From: an uncultured Clostridium sp.
GTDB lineage: Bacteria; Bacillota; Clostridia; Lachnospirales; Lachnospiraceae
Direction: 5' to 3'
Assembly (NCBI GenBank): GCA_958442925.1
Contig: CAUCIO010000010.1
Span: 1-28,179 of the forward strand
Length of the DNA: 28,179 bases
The stretch's first letter is position 1. Each line of letters begins with the position of its first letter. Shown piece after piece: positions 7,547-15,377 of the stretch. Both the position numbers and the translations under genes were made by a program. The notes under the pieces were generated by a model that was not told where the DNA came from, ran no database searches, and saw nothing but the letters and a program-made list of their open reading frames with translations.

Positions 7547-10180
7547 ATGTACGAAGAAAAAACCATAGAAGAGACGTTAAAGAAATTAAGTACAGACAGA
7601 GAACAGGGGCTCACGGGGGAGGAGGTTAAGGAACGGCAGAAGCATTACGGAAAGAATGAACTGGAAGAAAAAAAGCAGAAAACCCTTCTGAACCGGTTTG
7701 CAGAACAGCTTTGTGATTCTCTGATTTTTGTACTGTTTGCAGCTGCAGGGATTTCCGTGCTGTTAGGGGAATACAGTGACGCGGCGATTATCATGATTGT
7801 GGTGGCGCTCAACGGAGTGGTGGGAGTAGTGCAGGAGGGGAAGGCAGAAAAGGCCCTGGATTCCCTGAAGCAGATGACTCGCCTGAAAGCCTTTGTAATC
7901 AGGGATGGAAAAGAGATGGAGATCGATGCCAGGGAGCTGGTTCCCGGCGATCTGGTGCTGCTCACAGCAGGACGGCAGGTTCCTGCTGATATGCGCCTGA
8001 TCCAGTCAGCAGGTCTTAAAATAGAGGAGTCAGCCCTGACTGGAGAGTCGGTTCCTGTGTCTAAATCGGCTGATTTTACAGCTGAAAAGCCGGGAACTGG
8101 ATCAGGGGACAGGAAGAACATGGCTTATATGACTTCGTATGTCACATCGGGCCGTGGAAGAGGAATTGTAACTGCTACGGGAATGGGAACTGAGATAGGA
8201 ACCATTGCCGCCATGATCCACAGAGCTCCGGAGGAGGAAACGCCCCTCCAGAAACGGCTGGGGGAATTAGGAAAGGTACTCAGCCTGACGGCAGTCGCTC
8301 TGTGCGCAGCGCTCTTTCTCATAGCTGTTATTCAAAAACGGGATGCGATGGAAATGCTCATTACCGCCATCTCTCTGGCAGTGGCCGCTGTGCCTGAGGG
8401 ACTTCCGGCAGTAGTTGCTATCGTGCTGGCCCTGAGCGTTACCAGGATGGCCAGGGCGGGAACGATTGTGAGAAAACTTCCGTCAGTGGAAACACTGGGA
8501 GCTGTCAGCGTAGTGTGTACGGACAAGACGGGAACTCTGACAAAAAATGTGATGACAGTCACTCAGTGGTACGAGGATGGGAAACTTCAGACTCTGGAGG
8601 GGGAAATCTCGGAAAAGCCCTCGGAAAGCCTGGCAGAGTGCTTTGCCCTGTGCAGCGACGCAAGATCTGACACAGGGCTGGGAGATCCCACAGAGCTGGC
8701 TCTGCTTCAGTTTGCCAGTCTGGCAGGGGTTGAGAAGGAGGAGCGGGAAAAAAACAAGCCCAGGCGAGGAGAACTTCCTTTTGATTCAGAACGGAAAATG
8801 ATGACTACCTTTCACAGACAGGGGAAGGCAGGCATTTCCTGTACAAAAGGAGCGCCGGATCGGGTGCTGAAGCAATGCACCCATATCAGAAAGAACGGAT
8901 ATTCTGTCCCTATGACTCAGGCAGAGCGCAGCAAAGCGGAGCAGGCAGCCTCCTGTATGTCCTCCCAGGCTCTCAGAGTGCTGGCTGCAGCGGTAAAGGA
9001 GGACGCCAGAGGACCGGAAGAAAAGGGGCTTACCTTCCTGGGACTGGCCGGTATGATCGATCCGCCCAGAGAAGAGGCAAAACGGGCTGTAGAACAGTTT
9101 CGCAGGGCGTCGGTGGATACTGTCATGATTACGGGGGATCATGTGGATACTGCTCTGGCCATTGCAAAAAGCCTGGAAATCGCAGAGGACAGATCTCAGT
9201 GCATGACAGGGGAAGAGCTGGATCAGATTGGGGACAGGGATCTTCAGAAAAAAATCAGAGATTTAAAGGTATTTGCCAGAGTTTCCCCTGGCCATAAGGT
9301 GAGAATCGTAAATGCGTTTAAGGCGGCGGGACACATTACGGCTATGACAGGAGACGGAGTCAACGACGCTCCGTCCCTGAAAAATGCAGACATTGGAATC
9401 GCCATGGGAAGGACAGGAACGGATGTGGCAAAGCAGGCGGCGGATATGATTCTGACAGATGATAATTTTGCCTCGATTGAGAGAGCCATGGAGGAGGGAC
9501 GGGGCGTTTATGAGAATATTAAAAAATCAGTGATATTCCTGCTGTCCTCTAACTTCGGGGAAATTGCCACCATGTTCACAGCCATTGCGGCCGGGGTGGC
9601 GTCTCCGCTGAAGCCAAGCCATATTTTATGGATTAATCTGATTACAGATTCCCTTCCTGCCCTGGCCCTGGGAGTAGATGAAAATGACAACAGGCGTCTG
9701 ATGGAAAAACCGCCGAGACATTCCGGGGAGAGCCTGTTCGCTAAAGGAGGCTGGTTTTTAACCTTAGGTTATGGATGTCTGATTGCCGGTGTCAGCCTTG
9801 CCGCATTTTTCAGGCTGCCTATGGAGCTGGCAGGTTCGGAAGGTTTTTTGGCAGCCAGGGAATTTCTGAAGAATCCAGAGGTTTTATTAAAATCCCAGAC
9901 CTACGCTTTTACGGTTCTGAGCCTTTCCCAGCTGTTTCATGCGGTGGGGATGCGGGATGTCTCATCCTCTGTGTTTGATTCCCATCTGTGTTCTAACAGG
10001 CTGATGCTTCTGGCCTTTGGCCTTGGAGTCTTTCTTCAGGCGGCAGTGACAGAGATTCCGGCGGTAACAGAAGTGTTTGGAACCTGTGTGCTTTCCCTTC
10101 AGGAATGGGGATTTCTCCTGCCCCTGGCAGCCGCGCCTTTAATTGCTCACGAAGCAGCCGCACTGTTTCTGCACAGGTAA
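7547..10180 (+). CDS. P-type Ca2+-transporting ATPase
   Basis: This 877-residue protein is a full-length P2A-type cation pump that exports calcium at the expense of ATP. Visible landmarks are a cation-ATPase N-terminal domain (about 1-60), the actuator motif TGES (165-168), transmembrane helix M4 with PEGLP (283-287), and the phosphorylation site DKTGTLT with D326 as the aspartyl phosphate residue. The hinge motif TGDGVND is at 601-607. M6 contains NLITDSLPALALG with N697 and D701, positions that bind Ca2+ in SERCA-type pumps and support calcium over other ions. The C-terminal third is hydrophobic, with four further helices. The ATG follows AAAGGAGGG by seven bases. It is flanked by terminators or promoters and appears monocistronic. 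The family is certain; calcium specificity is very likely. Confidence 0.95.
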   Translation: MYEEKTIEETLKKLSTDREQGLTGEEVKERQKHYGKNELEEKKQKTLLNRFAEQLCDSLIFVLFAAAGISVLLGEYSDAAIIMIVVALNGVVGVVQEGKAEKALDSLKQMTRLKAFVIRDGKEMEIDARELVPGDLVLLTAGRQVPADMRLIQSAGLKIEESALTGESVPVSKSADFTAEKPGTGSGDRKNMAYMTSYVTSGRGRGIVTATGMGTEIGTIAAMIHRAPEEETPLQKRLGELGKVLSLTAVALCAALFLIAVIQKRDAMEMLITAISLAVAAVPEGLPAVVAIVLALSVTRMARAGTIVRKLPSVETLGAVSVVCTDKTGTLTKNVMTVTQWYEDGKLQTLEGEISEKPSESLAECFALCSDARSDTGLGDPTELALLQFASLAGVEKEEREKNKPRRGELPFDSERKMMTTFHRQGKAGISCTKGAPDRVLKQCTHIRKNGYSVPMTQAERSKAEQAASCMSSQALRVLAAAVKEDARGPEEKGLTFLGLAGMIDPPREEAKRAVEQFRRASVDTVMITGDHVDTALAIAKSLEIAEDRSQCMTGEELDQIGDRDLQKKIRDLKVFARVSPGHKVRIVNAFKAAGHITAMTGDGVNDAPSLKNADIGIAMGRTGTDVAKQAADMILTDDNFASIERAMEEGRGVYENIKKSVIFLLSSNFGEIATMFTAIAAGVASPLKPSHILWINLITDSLPALALGVDENDNRRLMEKPPRHSGESLFAKGGWFLTLGYGCLIAGVSLAAFFRLPMELAGSEGFLAAREFLKNPEVLLKSQTYAFTVLSLSQLFHAVGMRDVSSSVFDSHLCSNRLMLLAFGLGVFLQAAVTEIPAVTEVFGTCVLSLQEWGFLLPLAAAPLIAHEAAALFLHR

Positions 10181-10220
10181 CCTCATTTCTGCGTTTACCT
10201 GGCCGATCACTGCAAACAGG

Positions 10221-10249
10221 TTGTATTATAGAGGAAAACGCGGTAGAAT
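10221..10249 (+). promoter_or_regulatory. Sigma-A promoter of the class A PBP gene
   Basis: TTGTAT at 10221-10226 and TAGAAT at 10244-10249 are separated by 17 bp. The start would be near 10256, leaving a leader of about 92 bases before the preferred ATG at 10348. Confidence 0.55.
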
Positions 10250-10347
10250 AGACAAAAGCTCTGCCCTCTTTTAGAAAAATGAGTTGGAAGAAAGGGACAG
10301 GGAAGATGCGCACGGATTTAACTGGTACAGGCAGAAAAAGGAGTAAC

Positions 10348-12861
10348 ATGGATAGAGAAAAAAATGAACGCGGGCACACCAGGAGCCGGAAAGGGCAGAA
10401 TACGCCGGAGCCGGCGGACGGGCAGAAAAGACAGAACAGAGGGGAGGCTGAGCGGCTTCAGGAGAGAAGAGCAGAGGAGGCTGTGCAGCAGGAGCTGGGA
10501 GAGCAGATTCAGAGTATTCTCCAGGAGGAGGCTAAAGAGCCGGAAGTTCCCGGACAGGAACTGTTAAACCAGGAACCGGCTTTGAAGGCAGGGGAAGGGA
10601 CTGGACGCAGACGCCGCTCCTCAAAACGGAAAAAAGGCTGGAGACGGCTTTGGAAAAGGTTCTTTCTGATGTTTCTCCTGGTCCTGTTTGTGGCGGCTGC
10701 AGGCTGTGGGATTCTGGGCTGGAAGTTTTATACCATCTGCAGACAGGAGGTAGAGGGACTGGTGGAAGCCAGCACGGAGGCAGACTTTCTGCCAGGCCAG
10801 GCGTCTTATTTTTATGATTCCGCAGGCAATGTGCTGGCCAAGATCTCAGGAGACGAGGATTCCCAGTACCTGCCCTATGAAGAGATCCCCCAGGACGCTG
10901 TAAACGCATTTATTGCCATTGAGGACAGAACCTTCTGGGAAAACTGCGGCGTGGATTTTAAGGGGATTATCCGTGTGGGAATTAATTTTATTCTCACAAA
11001 GGGAGAGGAGATGCACGGAGCCAGCACGATTACCCAGCAGCTGGCCAGAAACCGGTATCTGACCAGAGATGTGTCTATTAAGCGCAAGGTAAAAGAGATT
11101 TTAATTGCCATGGATCTGACCGAGAAGTACTCCAAGGAGCAGATCATGGAGTTCTATGTCAATGACATTAATTACGCTAATACATATTACGGGCTTCAGG
11201 CAGCTTCCAAGGGATATTTTGGGAAAGATGCAGACGAGCTGAGTCTAAGTCAGATCGCCTATCTGTGCGCCATTCCCAATTCCCCGTCCTATTACAATCC
11301 TTACCGCCACCCGGATCACGCTTTGACAAGGCGGGATAAGATCCTGGGAGACATGCTGACTATGGGATATATTACTCAGGAGGAGCACGATGAGGCGGTG
11401 TCTGAGGAGATTGTGGTAACGGGAAATTCCTATGAGATGCGCAACTACGAAACTACCTATGCCATTGACTGTGCAGTGCGCTGGCTGATGGAGAGGGAAG
11501 GCTTCCAGTTTGAGTACGGATTTTCAAACTATGATGACTATAAGGCCTATCAGGAGGCTTATGAGGAGAGCTATGCTGCTGCAAAGGATGAGCTGTACAC
11601 AGGCGGCTATCGGATTTATACATCCCTGGATCCGGCCAAGCAGGAGATTTTGCAGAGTTCAGTCGATCAGGTGCTGTCCTTTGACGGAGAGACGGCGGAC
11701 AATGGGATTTATTCCCTGCAGGGGGCTGCGGTGGCTGTGAATAACGATACAGGACTGGTGGAGGCGATTGTGGGAGGCAGAAGCCAGGAGACCAGCACCT
11801 ACACCCTGAACAGAGCCTTCCAGAGCTTCCGCCAGCCAGGCAGCAGCATTAAGCCGCTGATTGTCTACGCCCCGGCTCTGGAAGAGGGCTATGCCTCCTT
11901 CTCCAGCGTCAAGGATATCAGCGTGGATGCGGCCAAGGAGCCGAAGGCAGACGTGGCGTCTCTTCCGGGAAACTGGATCACTCTGCGCCAGGCAGTGGAA
12001 AAGAGCCGGAATGGAGCGGCCTGGTGGCTGTTTAACGAGGTGACGCCGGAGGAGGGGCTTTCCTATCTGACTCAGATGCGCTTTGATAAGATTGTGCCGG
12101 ATGATTACAATATGGCAGCTTCTCTGGGCGGTTTTACCTACGGCGTGACGGCAGAGGAGATGGCCGGCGCTTTCAGCGCTCTGGAAAATGACGGAGTGTA
12201 CCGGGAACCGGACTGTATTGTCAGAATGGAAAATCTGTCAGGAGAAAATATCTACACGGGAAGAGAGCCTAAGGAGGTTTATTCTGAGCAGACGGCTTCT
12301 GTGATGGTGGATGTTATGAAGGGCGTTATATCGAGAGGAACTGCCCGCGGCATGGGGTGGAAGAGCAAGATTGAGGCGGCTGGAAAGACGGGAACCACCA
12401 ACAACAGCAAGGATGGCTGGTTCTGCGGAATGACGCCCTACTATACGGTAACCGTGTGGGTGGGATATGATACGCCCAGAACCCTGTCCTCCCTCTATGG
12501 TTCCTCCTACCCGGCCTCTATCTGGAAACAGGCCATGGAGGGGCTGACAGCCGGACTTCCGGAAGCTTCCTTTACAGCTCCTGGAGCAGAAAAGGAAAAT
12601 ATCAAGAAAGAGGGAAGAGGGGAATATCTGGAAGGCTACGACGATTCCCATGTGCTCTCCCCCAACTATACGGTAGGCGATTACAGGAGAGATCACGCCC
12701 TGGCAGACGAGGCACAGAAATACATCGATCAGATGGCAGGAGCCAGCCTGGAGGAACAGGAGAGACTGCGAAAGAAGGCGGAAAGTGCCATTAACCGGAT
12801 TTATGGCCGGACCCTGAAGGGACAGATGCAGGAAGTGCTGGCCGGAGCGGGAAAATCATAA
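10348..12861 (+). CDS. Class A penicillin-binding protein (transglycosylase/transpeptidase)
   Basis: This bifunctional peptidoglycan synthase polymerises lipid II and cross-links stem peptides outside the membrane. A Lys/Arg/Gln/Glu-rich cytoplasmic tail of about 100 residues precedes one transmembrane helix (about 105-128). The GT51 domain shows IAIEDRTFWE with catalytic E192 and HGASTITQQLARN. The transpeptidase domain shows the SxxK motif (S499, K502 in GSSIKP), the SxN motif (S553, N555) and KTGT (680-683). I chose ATG 10348 (837 residues) because AAGGAG lies four bases upstream; in-frame ATGs at 10279 and 10306 lack a convincing site and would add 23 or 14 residues. There is no PASTA domain. 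It ends in a strong terminator, so it is probably monocistronic. Confidence 0.93.
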   Translation: MDREKNERGHTRSRKGQNTPEPADGQKRQNRGEAERLQERRAEEAVQQELGEQIQSILQEEAKEPEVPGQELLNQEPALKAGEGTGRRRRSSKRKKGWRRLWKRFFLMFLLVLFVAAAGCGILGWKFYTICRQEVEGLVEASTEADFLPGQASYFYDSAGNVLAKISGDEDSQYLPYEEIPQDAVNAFIAIEDRTFWENCGVDFKGIIRVGINFILTKGEEMHGASTITQQLARNRYLTRDVSIKRKVKEILIAMDLTEKYSKEQIMEFYVNDINYANTYYGLQAASKGYFGKDADELSLSQIAYLCAIPNSPSYYNPYRHPDHALTRRDKILGDMLTMGYITQEEHDEAVSEEIVVTGNSYEMRNYETTYAIDCAVRWLMEREGFQFEYGFSNYDDYKAYQEAYEESYAAAKDELYTGGYRIYTSLDPAKQEILQSSVDQVLSFDGETADNGIYSLQGAAVAVNNDTGLVEAIVGGRSQETSTYTLNRAFQSFRQPGSSIKPLIVYAPALEEGYASFSSVKDISVDAAKEPKADVASLPGNWITLRQAVEKSRNGAAWWLFNEVTPEEGLSYLTQMRFDKIVPDDYNMAASLGGFTYGVTAEEMAGAFSALENDGVYREPDCIVRMENLSGENIYTGREPKEVYSEQTASVMVDVMKGVISRGTARGMGWKSKIEAAGKTGTTNNSKDGWFCGMTPYYTVTVWVGYDTPRTLSSLYGSSYPASIWKQAMEGLTAGLPEASFTAPGAEKENIKKEGRGEYLEGYDDSHVLSPNYTVGDYRRDHALADEAQKYIDQMAGASLEEQERLRKKAESAINRIYGRTLKGQMQEVLAGAGKS

Positions 12862-12888
12862 CTGCTGAAAATGGGAAGAAAGAAGAGA

Positions 12889-12925
12889 AGCGGTTCAGTG
12901 AGTGCAGCTGGATCGCTTTTTTTTT
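12889..12925 (+). terminator. Terminator after the PBP gene
   Basis: AGCGGTTCAG at 12889-12898 pairs with CTGGATCGCT at 12908-12917 (10 pairs, two G-U). The loop is nine bases and a run of nine T residues follows, a textbook intrinsic terminator. Confidence 0.9.
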
Positions 12926-12947
12926 ATACGGATATGAAAAAAAGTGC

Positions 12948-12976
12948 TGGACAAAATAGAAAAGTTAGTATATACT
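12948..12976 (+). promoter_or_regulatory. Promoter of the DUF3793-flavodoxin-DUF2325 operon
   Basis: TGGACA at 12948-12953 and TATACT at 12971-12976 are 17 bp apart. The -10 box lies inside the first operator palindrome, so a bound repressor would exclude RNA polymerase. The leader to the ATG at 13086 is about 100 bases. Confidence 0.75.
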
Positions 12977-12980
12977 AACT
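12963..12980. promoter_or_regulatory. DtxR-type operator 1 of the flavodoxin operon
   Basis: The 18-mer AGTTAGTATATACTAACT is a perfect palindrome covering the -10 box. It shares 15 of 18 bases with the site at the feoA promoter and has the AGTTAG / CTAACT half-sites found at all four sites in this window. Confidence 0.75.
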
Positions 12981-12985
12981 GCATG

Positions 12986-13003
12986 GGTTAGTTCGAGCTA
13001 ACT
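12986..13003. promoter_or_regulatory. DtxR-type operator 2 of the flavodoxin operon
   Basis: GGTTAG-N6-CTAACT is a near-perfect inverted repeat (GTTAGTTCGAGCTAAC core), centred 23 bp downstream of operator 1. It probably binds a second repressor dimer over the initially transcribed region. Confidence 0.65.
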
Positions 13004-13085
13004 AAAAGAAGTATGAACTGTAAGGAAAAGAAGCTGACACGTTTGCACAGCTCAAATAAAGGACATAGACAGAGGAGGACAGAAA

Positions 13086-13697
13086 ATGGATCGGGGCTCA
13101 TACAGCAGGGAACAGAATGAAATCTGCAGACAGGCGGCTTTTCACTGTGCGCAGGTACTGGCCGGAGTGAAGGCCTCCAATATTTTAATTATAACAGAGG
13201 GAACAGAGGAGGACGTGGCCCTGGTCCTGTCAGGGACAGGAGTGGAGTATCAATGTCTCTGGGCAGGGGAGGACAGAACCGTTTACCTGCTGTACCGGAG
13301 AGAGCAGGCAGAGAGAATTCTTAAAAACAGGGAGACAGAACGGTTCTTTAAGAGCTTTGGCTATGGCTCTATGAACCTTTCAAAGATACTTTTAAGACTT
13401 GAGAAGAGGTACGGCCTTTATGCCAATGGCCAGGGGGAATTCCCCCATGAAATCGGTCTGATTTTAGAGTATCCCATCTGGGATGTAAAGGGCTTTATTG
13501 AGCATAAGGGCAGAGATTTTCTGTTTTCCGGCTACTGGAAAGTCTACAGAGAACCGGAGGAGGCCAGACGGAGATTTGCGGCTTATACAGCTGTGAGAGA
13601 GCGCGTGGTGGAGGAGACGAGGCGGGGAAAAAGCCTGTGGCAGATCTGCTCCTCACTTGTGGGACAGCCAGTCTGCGGCCGGACAGCAGCAGCTTAG
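13086..13697 (+). CDS. DUF3793 family protein, first gene of an iron-linked operon
   Basis: This 203-residue soluble protein has no signal peptide or membrane segment. It resembles the DUF3793 family of Clostridia, which has no assigned activity; recognisable stretches are IILIITEG-like and VYLLYRREQAE in the N-terminal half and FPHEIGLILEYPIWDVKGFIEHKG in the centre. It starts eight bases after AGAGGAGGA. It leads an operon with a flavodoxin and a DUF2325 protein behind a promoter carrying two DtxR-type operators, so it is probably induced when Fe(II) is scarce. A role in iron-sparing or redox adaptation is only an inference from this setting. The family call is by recognition of sequence character and context. 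Confidence 0.75.
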   Translation: MDRGSYSREQNEICRQAAFHCAQVLAGVKASNILIITEGTEEDVALVLSGTGVEYQCLWAGEDRTVYLLYRREQAERILKNRETERFFKSFGYGSMNLSKILLRLEKRYGLYANGQGEFPHEIGLILEYPIWDVKGFIEHKGRDFLFSGYWKVYREPEEARRRFAAYTAVRERVVEETRRGKSLWQICSSLVGQPVCGRTAAA

Positions 13698-13757
13698 CGT
13701 ACAGCGGCCTGCTCGAGGGACTGCCTGCAGACAGAACATATCTAAGGAGGAAAAAAC

Positions 13758-14189
13758 ATGAATCAGATTTTAATTGTTTACTGGAGCGGAACGGGGAATA
13801 CGGCGGCTATGGCAGGCATGGTAGCCGAGGGAATCAAGGAAGCGGGAAAGGATCCTGTGATCCTTCCAGTGGAGGAGGCTTTGGCCGGTAATATAGCCGA
13901 TTACCAGGCAGCAGCTTTCGGATGCCCGTCCATGGGTGATGAGATTCTGGAGGAGAGCGTCATGGAACCCTTTGTGGAAGAGGCGGAAAAGATAGTTTCA
14001 GGAAAGACGATAGGACTGTTTGGTTCCTATGGATGGGGAGACGGACAGTGGATGAGAGACTGGACGGATCGGATGAGGCAGGCAGGAGCTTTTGTGTTAG
14101 GCGGTGAGGATGCCATTTGCTGCGGAGCGCCGGATGCCGGGGCAGAGGAGGCCTTAAAGGAGCTGGGACGGCAGCTGGCAGAAGCGTAA
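13758..14189 (+). CDS. Flavodoxin (FMN electron carrier)
   Basis: This 143-residue protein has the short-chain flavodoxin length. The FMN phosphate loop WSGTGNTAAM (residues 9-18) follows the first beta strand, ILIVY. Later, AAAFGCPSMGDE and LFGSYGWGDGQWM match the two isoalloxazine-binding loops. Flavodoxins replace iron-sulfur ferredoxins as low-potential electron carriers under iron limitation, which fits the two DtxR-type operators upstream of the operon. A strong TAAGGAGG sits about eight bases before the ATG, and the gap to DUF3793 is 60 bases. The family is certain; the redox partner is unknown. Confidence 0.92.
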   Translation: MNQILIVYWSGTGNTAAMAGMVAEGIKEAGKDPVILPVEEALAGNIADYQAAAFGCPSMGDEILEESVMEPFVEEAEKIVSGKTIGLFGSYGWGDGQWMRDWTDRMRQAGAFVLGGEDAICCGAPDAGAEEALKELGRQLAEA

Positions 14190-14211
14190 AAACAGAGGGA
14201 AGGTGATATTT

Positions 14212-14493
14212 ATGAGCGTTGTGATCGTAGGCGGACACGACAGAATGGTCGGCCAGTACAAACAGATCTGCAGAAATTTTAAGTGCAGGGCAAAGGTATT
14301 TACCCAGATGAGCGCTGATTTCGGAAAACAGATAGGCAGCCCTGATCTGCTGGTGCTGTTTACGAATACAGTGTCTCATAAAATGATACGGGCAGCTGTG
14401 GACGGAGCGAAAGGAACCAGGACAGAGGTGGTGCGCTGCCACACCAGCAGCCAGAGCGCTCTTTCTGAGATTTTGAAAGAGAGATGTATGTAA
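14212..14493 (+). CDS. DUF2325 family protein
   Basis: This 93-residue protein begins SVVIVGGHDRMVGQY and contains a central LLVLFTNTVSHKM, features of the small DUF2325 family with a Rossmann-like alternating pattern. It has four cysteines (C20, C25, C76, C92) and three histidines (H9, H56, H77), so metal or cluster binding is possible but unproven. I chose ATG 14212 because AAGGTGAT lies just upstream; a GTG at 14203 would overlap that site. It is the last gene of the flavodoxin operon, 22 bases after the flavodoxin stop. Its activity is unknown; it may act in metal sensing or handling. Confidence 0.8.
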   Translation: MSVVIVGGHDRMVGQYKQICRNFKCRAKVFTQMSADFGKQIGSPDLLVLFTNTVSHKMIRAAVDGAKGTRTEVVRCHTSSQSALSEILKERCM

Positions 14494-14557
14494 AATGCGA
14501 AACGAGAGCTGATTTTTCGGCCTGTTCAGGCTGGAAATCAGCTCTCGTTTCGCATTT
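14493..14557. terminator. Perfect 23-bp bidirectional terminator
   Basis: The arms 14493-14515 and 14535-14557 are perfectly complementary over 23 bp around a 19-base loop that can form its own GCCTG / CAGGC stem. The left arm begins with the last base of the DUF2325 stop codon. A/T-rich ends give U runs on either strand. It lies between convergent genes and can serve both. Confidence 0.85.
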
Positions 14558-14570
14558 GCTGCGCAGTATG

Positions 14571-14942
14571 TTATTTTAAATGTTTTTCAGCAAAACGCTT
14601 CATAGCCTGAAAGCTTTCCGAGCTGATTACGTGCTCCATGCGGCAGGCATCCTCTGCCGCCGTCTCAGGGCTTACCCCCAGATAGACAAGAAATCCTGTC
14701 AGAAAGGTGTGGCGCTCGTAAATGGCTTCGGCAATTTTCTGTCCCGGCTCCTCCAGCGTAATATAGCCTTCCCGATCCATGGAAATGTATCCGTTTTCCC
14801 GAAGATTTTTCATGGCTACGCTGACGCTGGGCTTTGAGTAGCCCAATTCATTGACGATATCAATGGAACGAATCTGAGGCTTTTTATGGCTCAGAACCAG
14901 AATCGTCTCAAGGTAGTCCTCTGCTGACTGCTGGATTTTCAA
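14571..14942 (-). CDS. DtxR/MntR-family metal-dependent repressor
   Basis: This 123-residue regulator has an N-terminal winged helix (SIDIVNELGYSKPSVSVAMKNL recognition region, about 26-47) and the DtxR dimerisation/metal domain; there is no SH3-like third domain, as in MntR. Likely metal ligands by alignment are D9 and E12 (SAEDYLE), H78 (RHTFL), C100, E103 and H104 (ACRMEH). D9 is MntR-like, whereas the cysteine in ACRMEH is DtxR/IdeR-like, which favours Fe(II) sensing but leaves Mn(II) open. The start is TTG at 14942 behind GGGGAGG. It stands between two transcription units with matching operators and is the obvious candidate to repress both when metal is plentiful. Confidence 0.9.
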   Translation of the reverse strand: MKIQQSAEDYLETILVLSHKKPQIRSIDIVNELGYSKPSVSVAMKNLRENGYISMDREGYITLEEPGQKIAEAIYERHTFLTGFLVYLGVSPETAAEDACRMEHVISSESFQAMKRFAEKHLK

Positions 14943-14978
14943 TGCAACCTCCCCTTTATCACTAGTCCTTTCTTACAC

Positions 14979-14987
14979 ATTATACCA
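14979..14987 (-). promoter_or_regulatory. Extended -10 promoter of the repressor gene
   Basis: On the minus strand TGGTATAAT gives a consensus -10 with the TGn extension. No good -35 is seen. The start would be about 30 bases before the TTG codon. No full operator overlaps it; the nearest is about 70 bp away. Confidence 0.55.
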
Positions 14988-15047
14988 AAAATACAATAAA
15001 AAGCCAGCCGAATCTGAAAACGGAGAAAAAATCACGGTAAAAAACAG

Positions 15048-15076
15048 TTGACAAAACGGTTAGTATATGTTAACTT
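15048..15076 (+). promoter_or_regulatory. Promoter of the feoA operon
   Basis: A perfect TTGACA at 15048-15053 is followed after 17 bp by a weaker TAACTT at 15071-15076. The layout matches the promoter at 12948: the first operator lies between -35 and -10 and covers the -10. Confidence 0.65.
15058..15075. promoter_or_regulatory. DtxR-type operator 1 of feoA
   Basis: GGTTAGTATATGTTAACT is 15/18 identical to the perfect palindrome at 12963 and sits at the same place relative to the promoter. Confidence 0.7.
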
Positions 15077-15082
15077 GGTGTA

Positions 15083-15100
15083 AGTTAGATAGAACTAACT
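15083..15100. promoter_or_regulatory. DtxR-type operator 2 of feoA
   Basis: AGTTAG-N6-CTAACT has two perfect half-sites and is centred 25 bp downstream of operator 1, echoing the 23-bp spacing at the flavodoxin promoter. Confidence 0.7.
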
Positions 15101-15174
15101 AAAGTTACCGATAAATAACTAACAGGCAGTTTTAAAGATACGGATTTGACGTCCAATGAAAGGAGCGTGGCAAA

Positions 15175-15375
15175 ATGCCGTTGACAATAGCAGAGCCGGG
15201 AGTGGAAAATTTTATTAAGAGAATTGGCGGTAAAGAGGAAATCAGAAGATTTTTAGAGACACTTGGCTTCGTGCCCGGGGGAAAGGTAACAGTGATTTCA
15301 CGAAATAAGGGAAATGTGATCGTCGGCGTGAAGGAGTCCAGAGTGGCCATCAGCAGTGAGATGGTGAATAGTTAA
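15175..15375 (+). CDS. feoA: FeoA, small Fe(II) uptake accessory protein
   Basis: This 66-residue SH3-like protein normally acts with the permease FeoB. The order of strands (FLETLGFVPGGKVTVISRNKGNVIVGVKESRVAIS) and length fit FeoA. The C-terminus EMVNS is a few residues shorter than the usual family ending, which has a longer 'MANRI'-type helix; the stop lies only about two bases before the feoB remnant, so the deletion that removed most of feoB may have clipped feoA. AAAGGAG is found ten bases before the ATG. Two operators precede it, so expression should rise in low iron. With feoB broken next door its present role is uncertain. Confidence 0.85.
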   Translation: MPLTIAEPGVENFIKRIGGKEEIRRFLETLGFVPGGKVTVISRNKGNVIVGVKESRVAISSEMVNS

Positions 15376-15377
15376 TT

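Noticed and set aside
10174..10201. Inverted repeat CAGGTAA / TTACCTG after the Ca2+ ATPase
   Set aside because: A seven-bp stem with a 14-base loop and no U tract is not convincing as a terminator.
10279..10347. Longer start of the class A PBP
   Set aside because: No Shine-Dalgarno lies before 10279 or 10306, while AAGGAG precedes ATG 10348.
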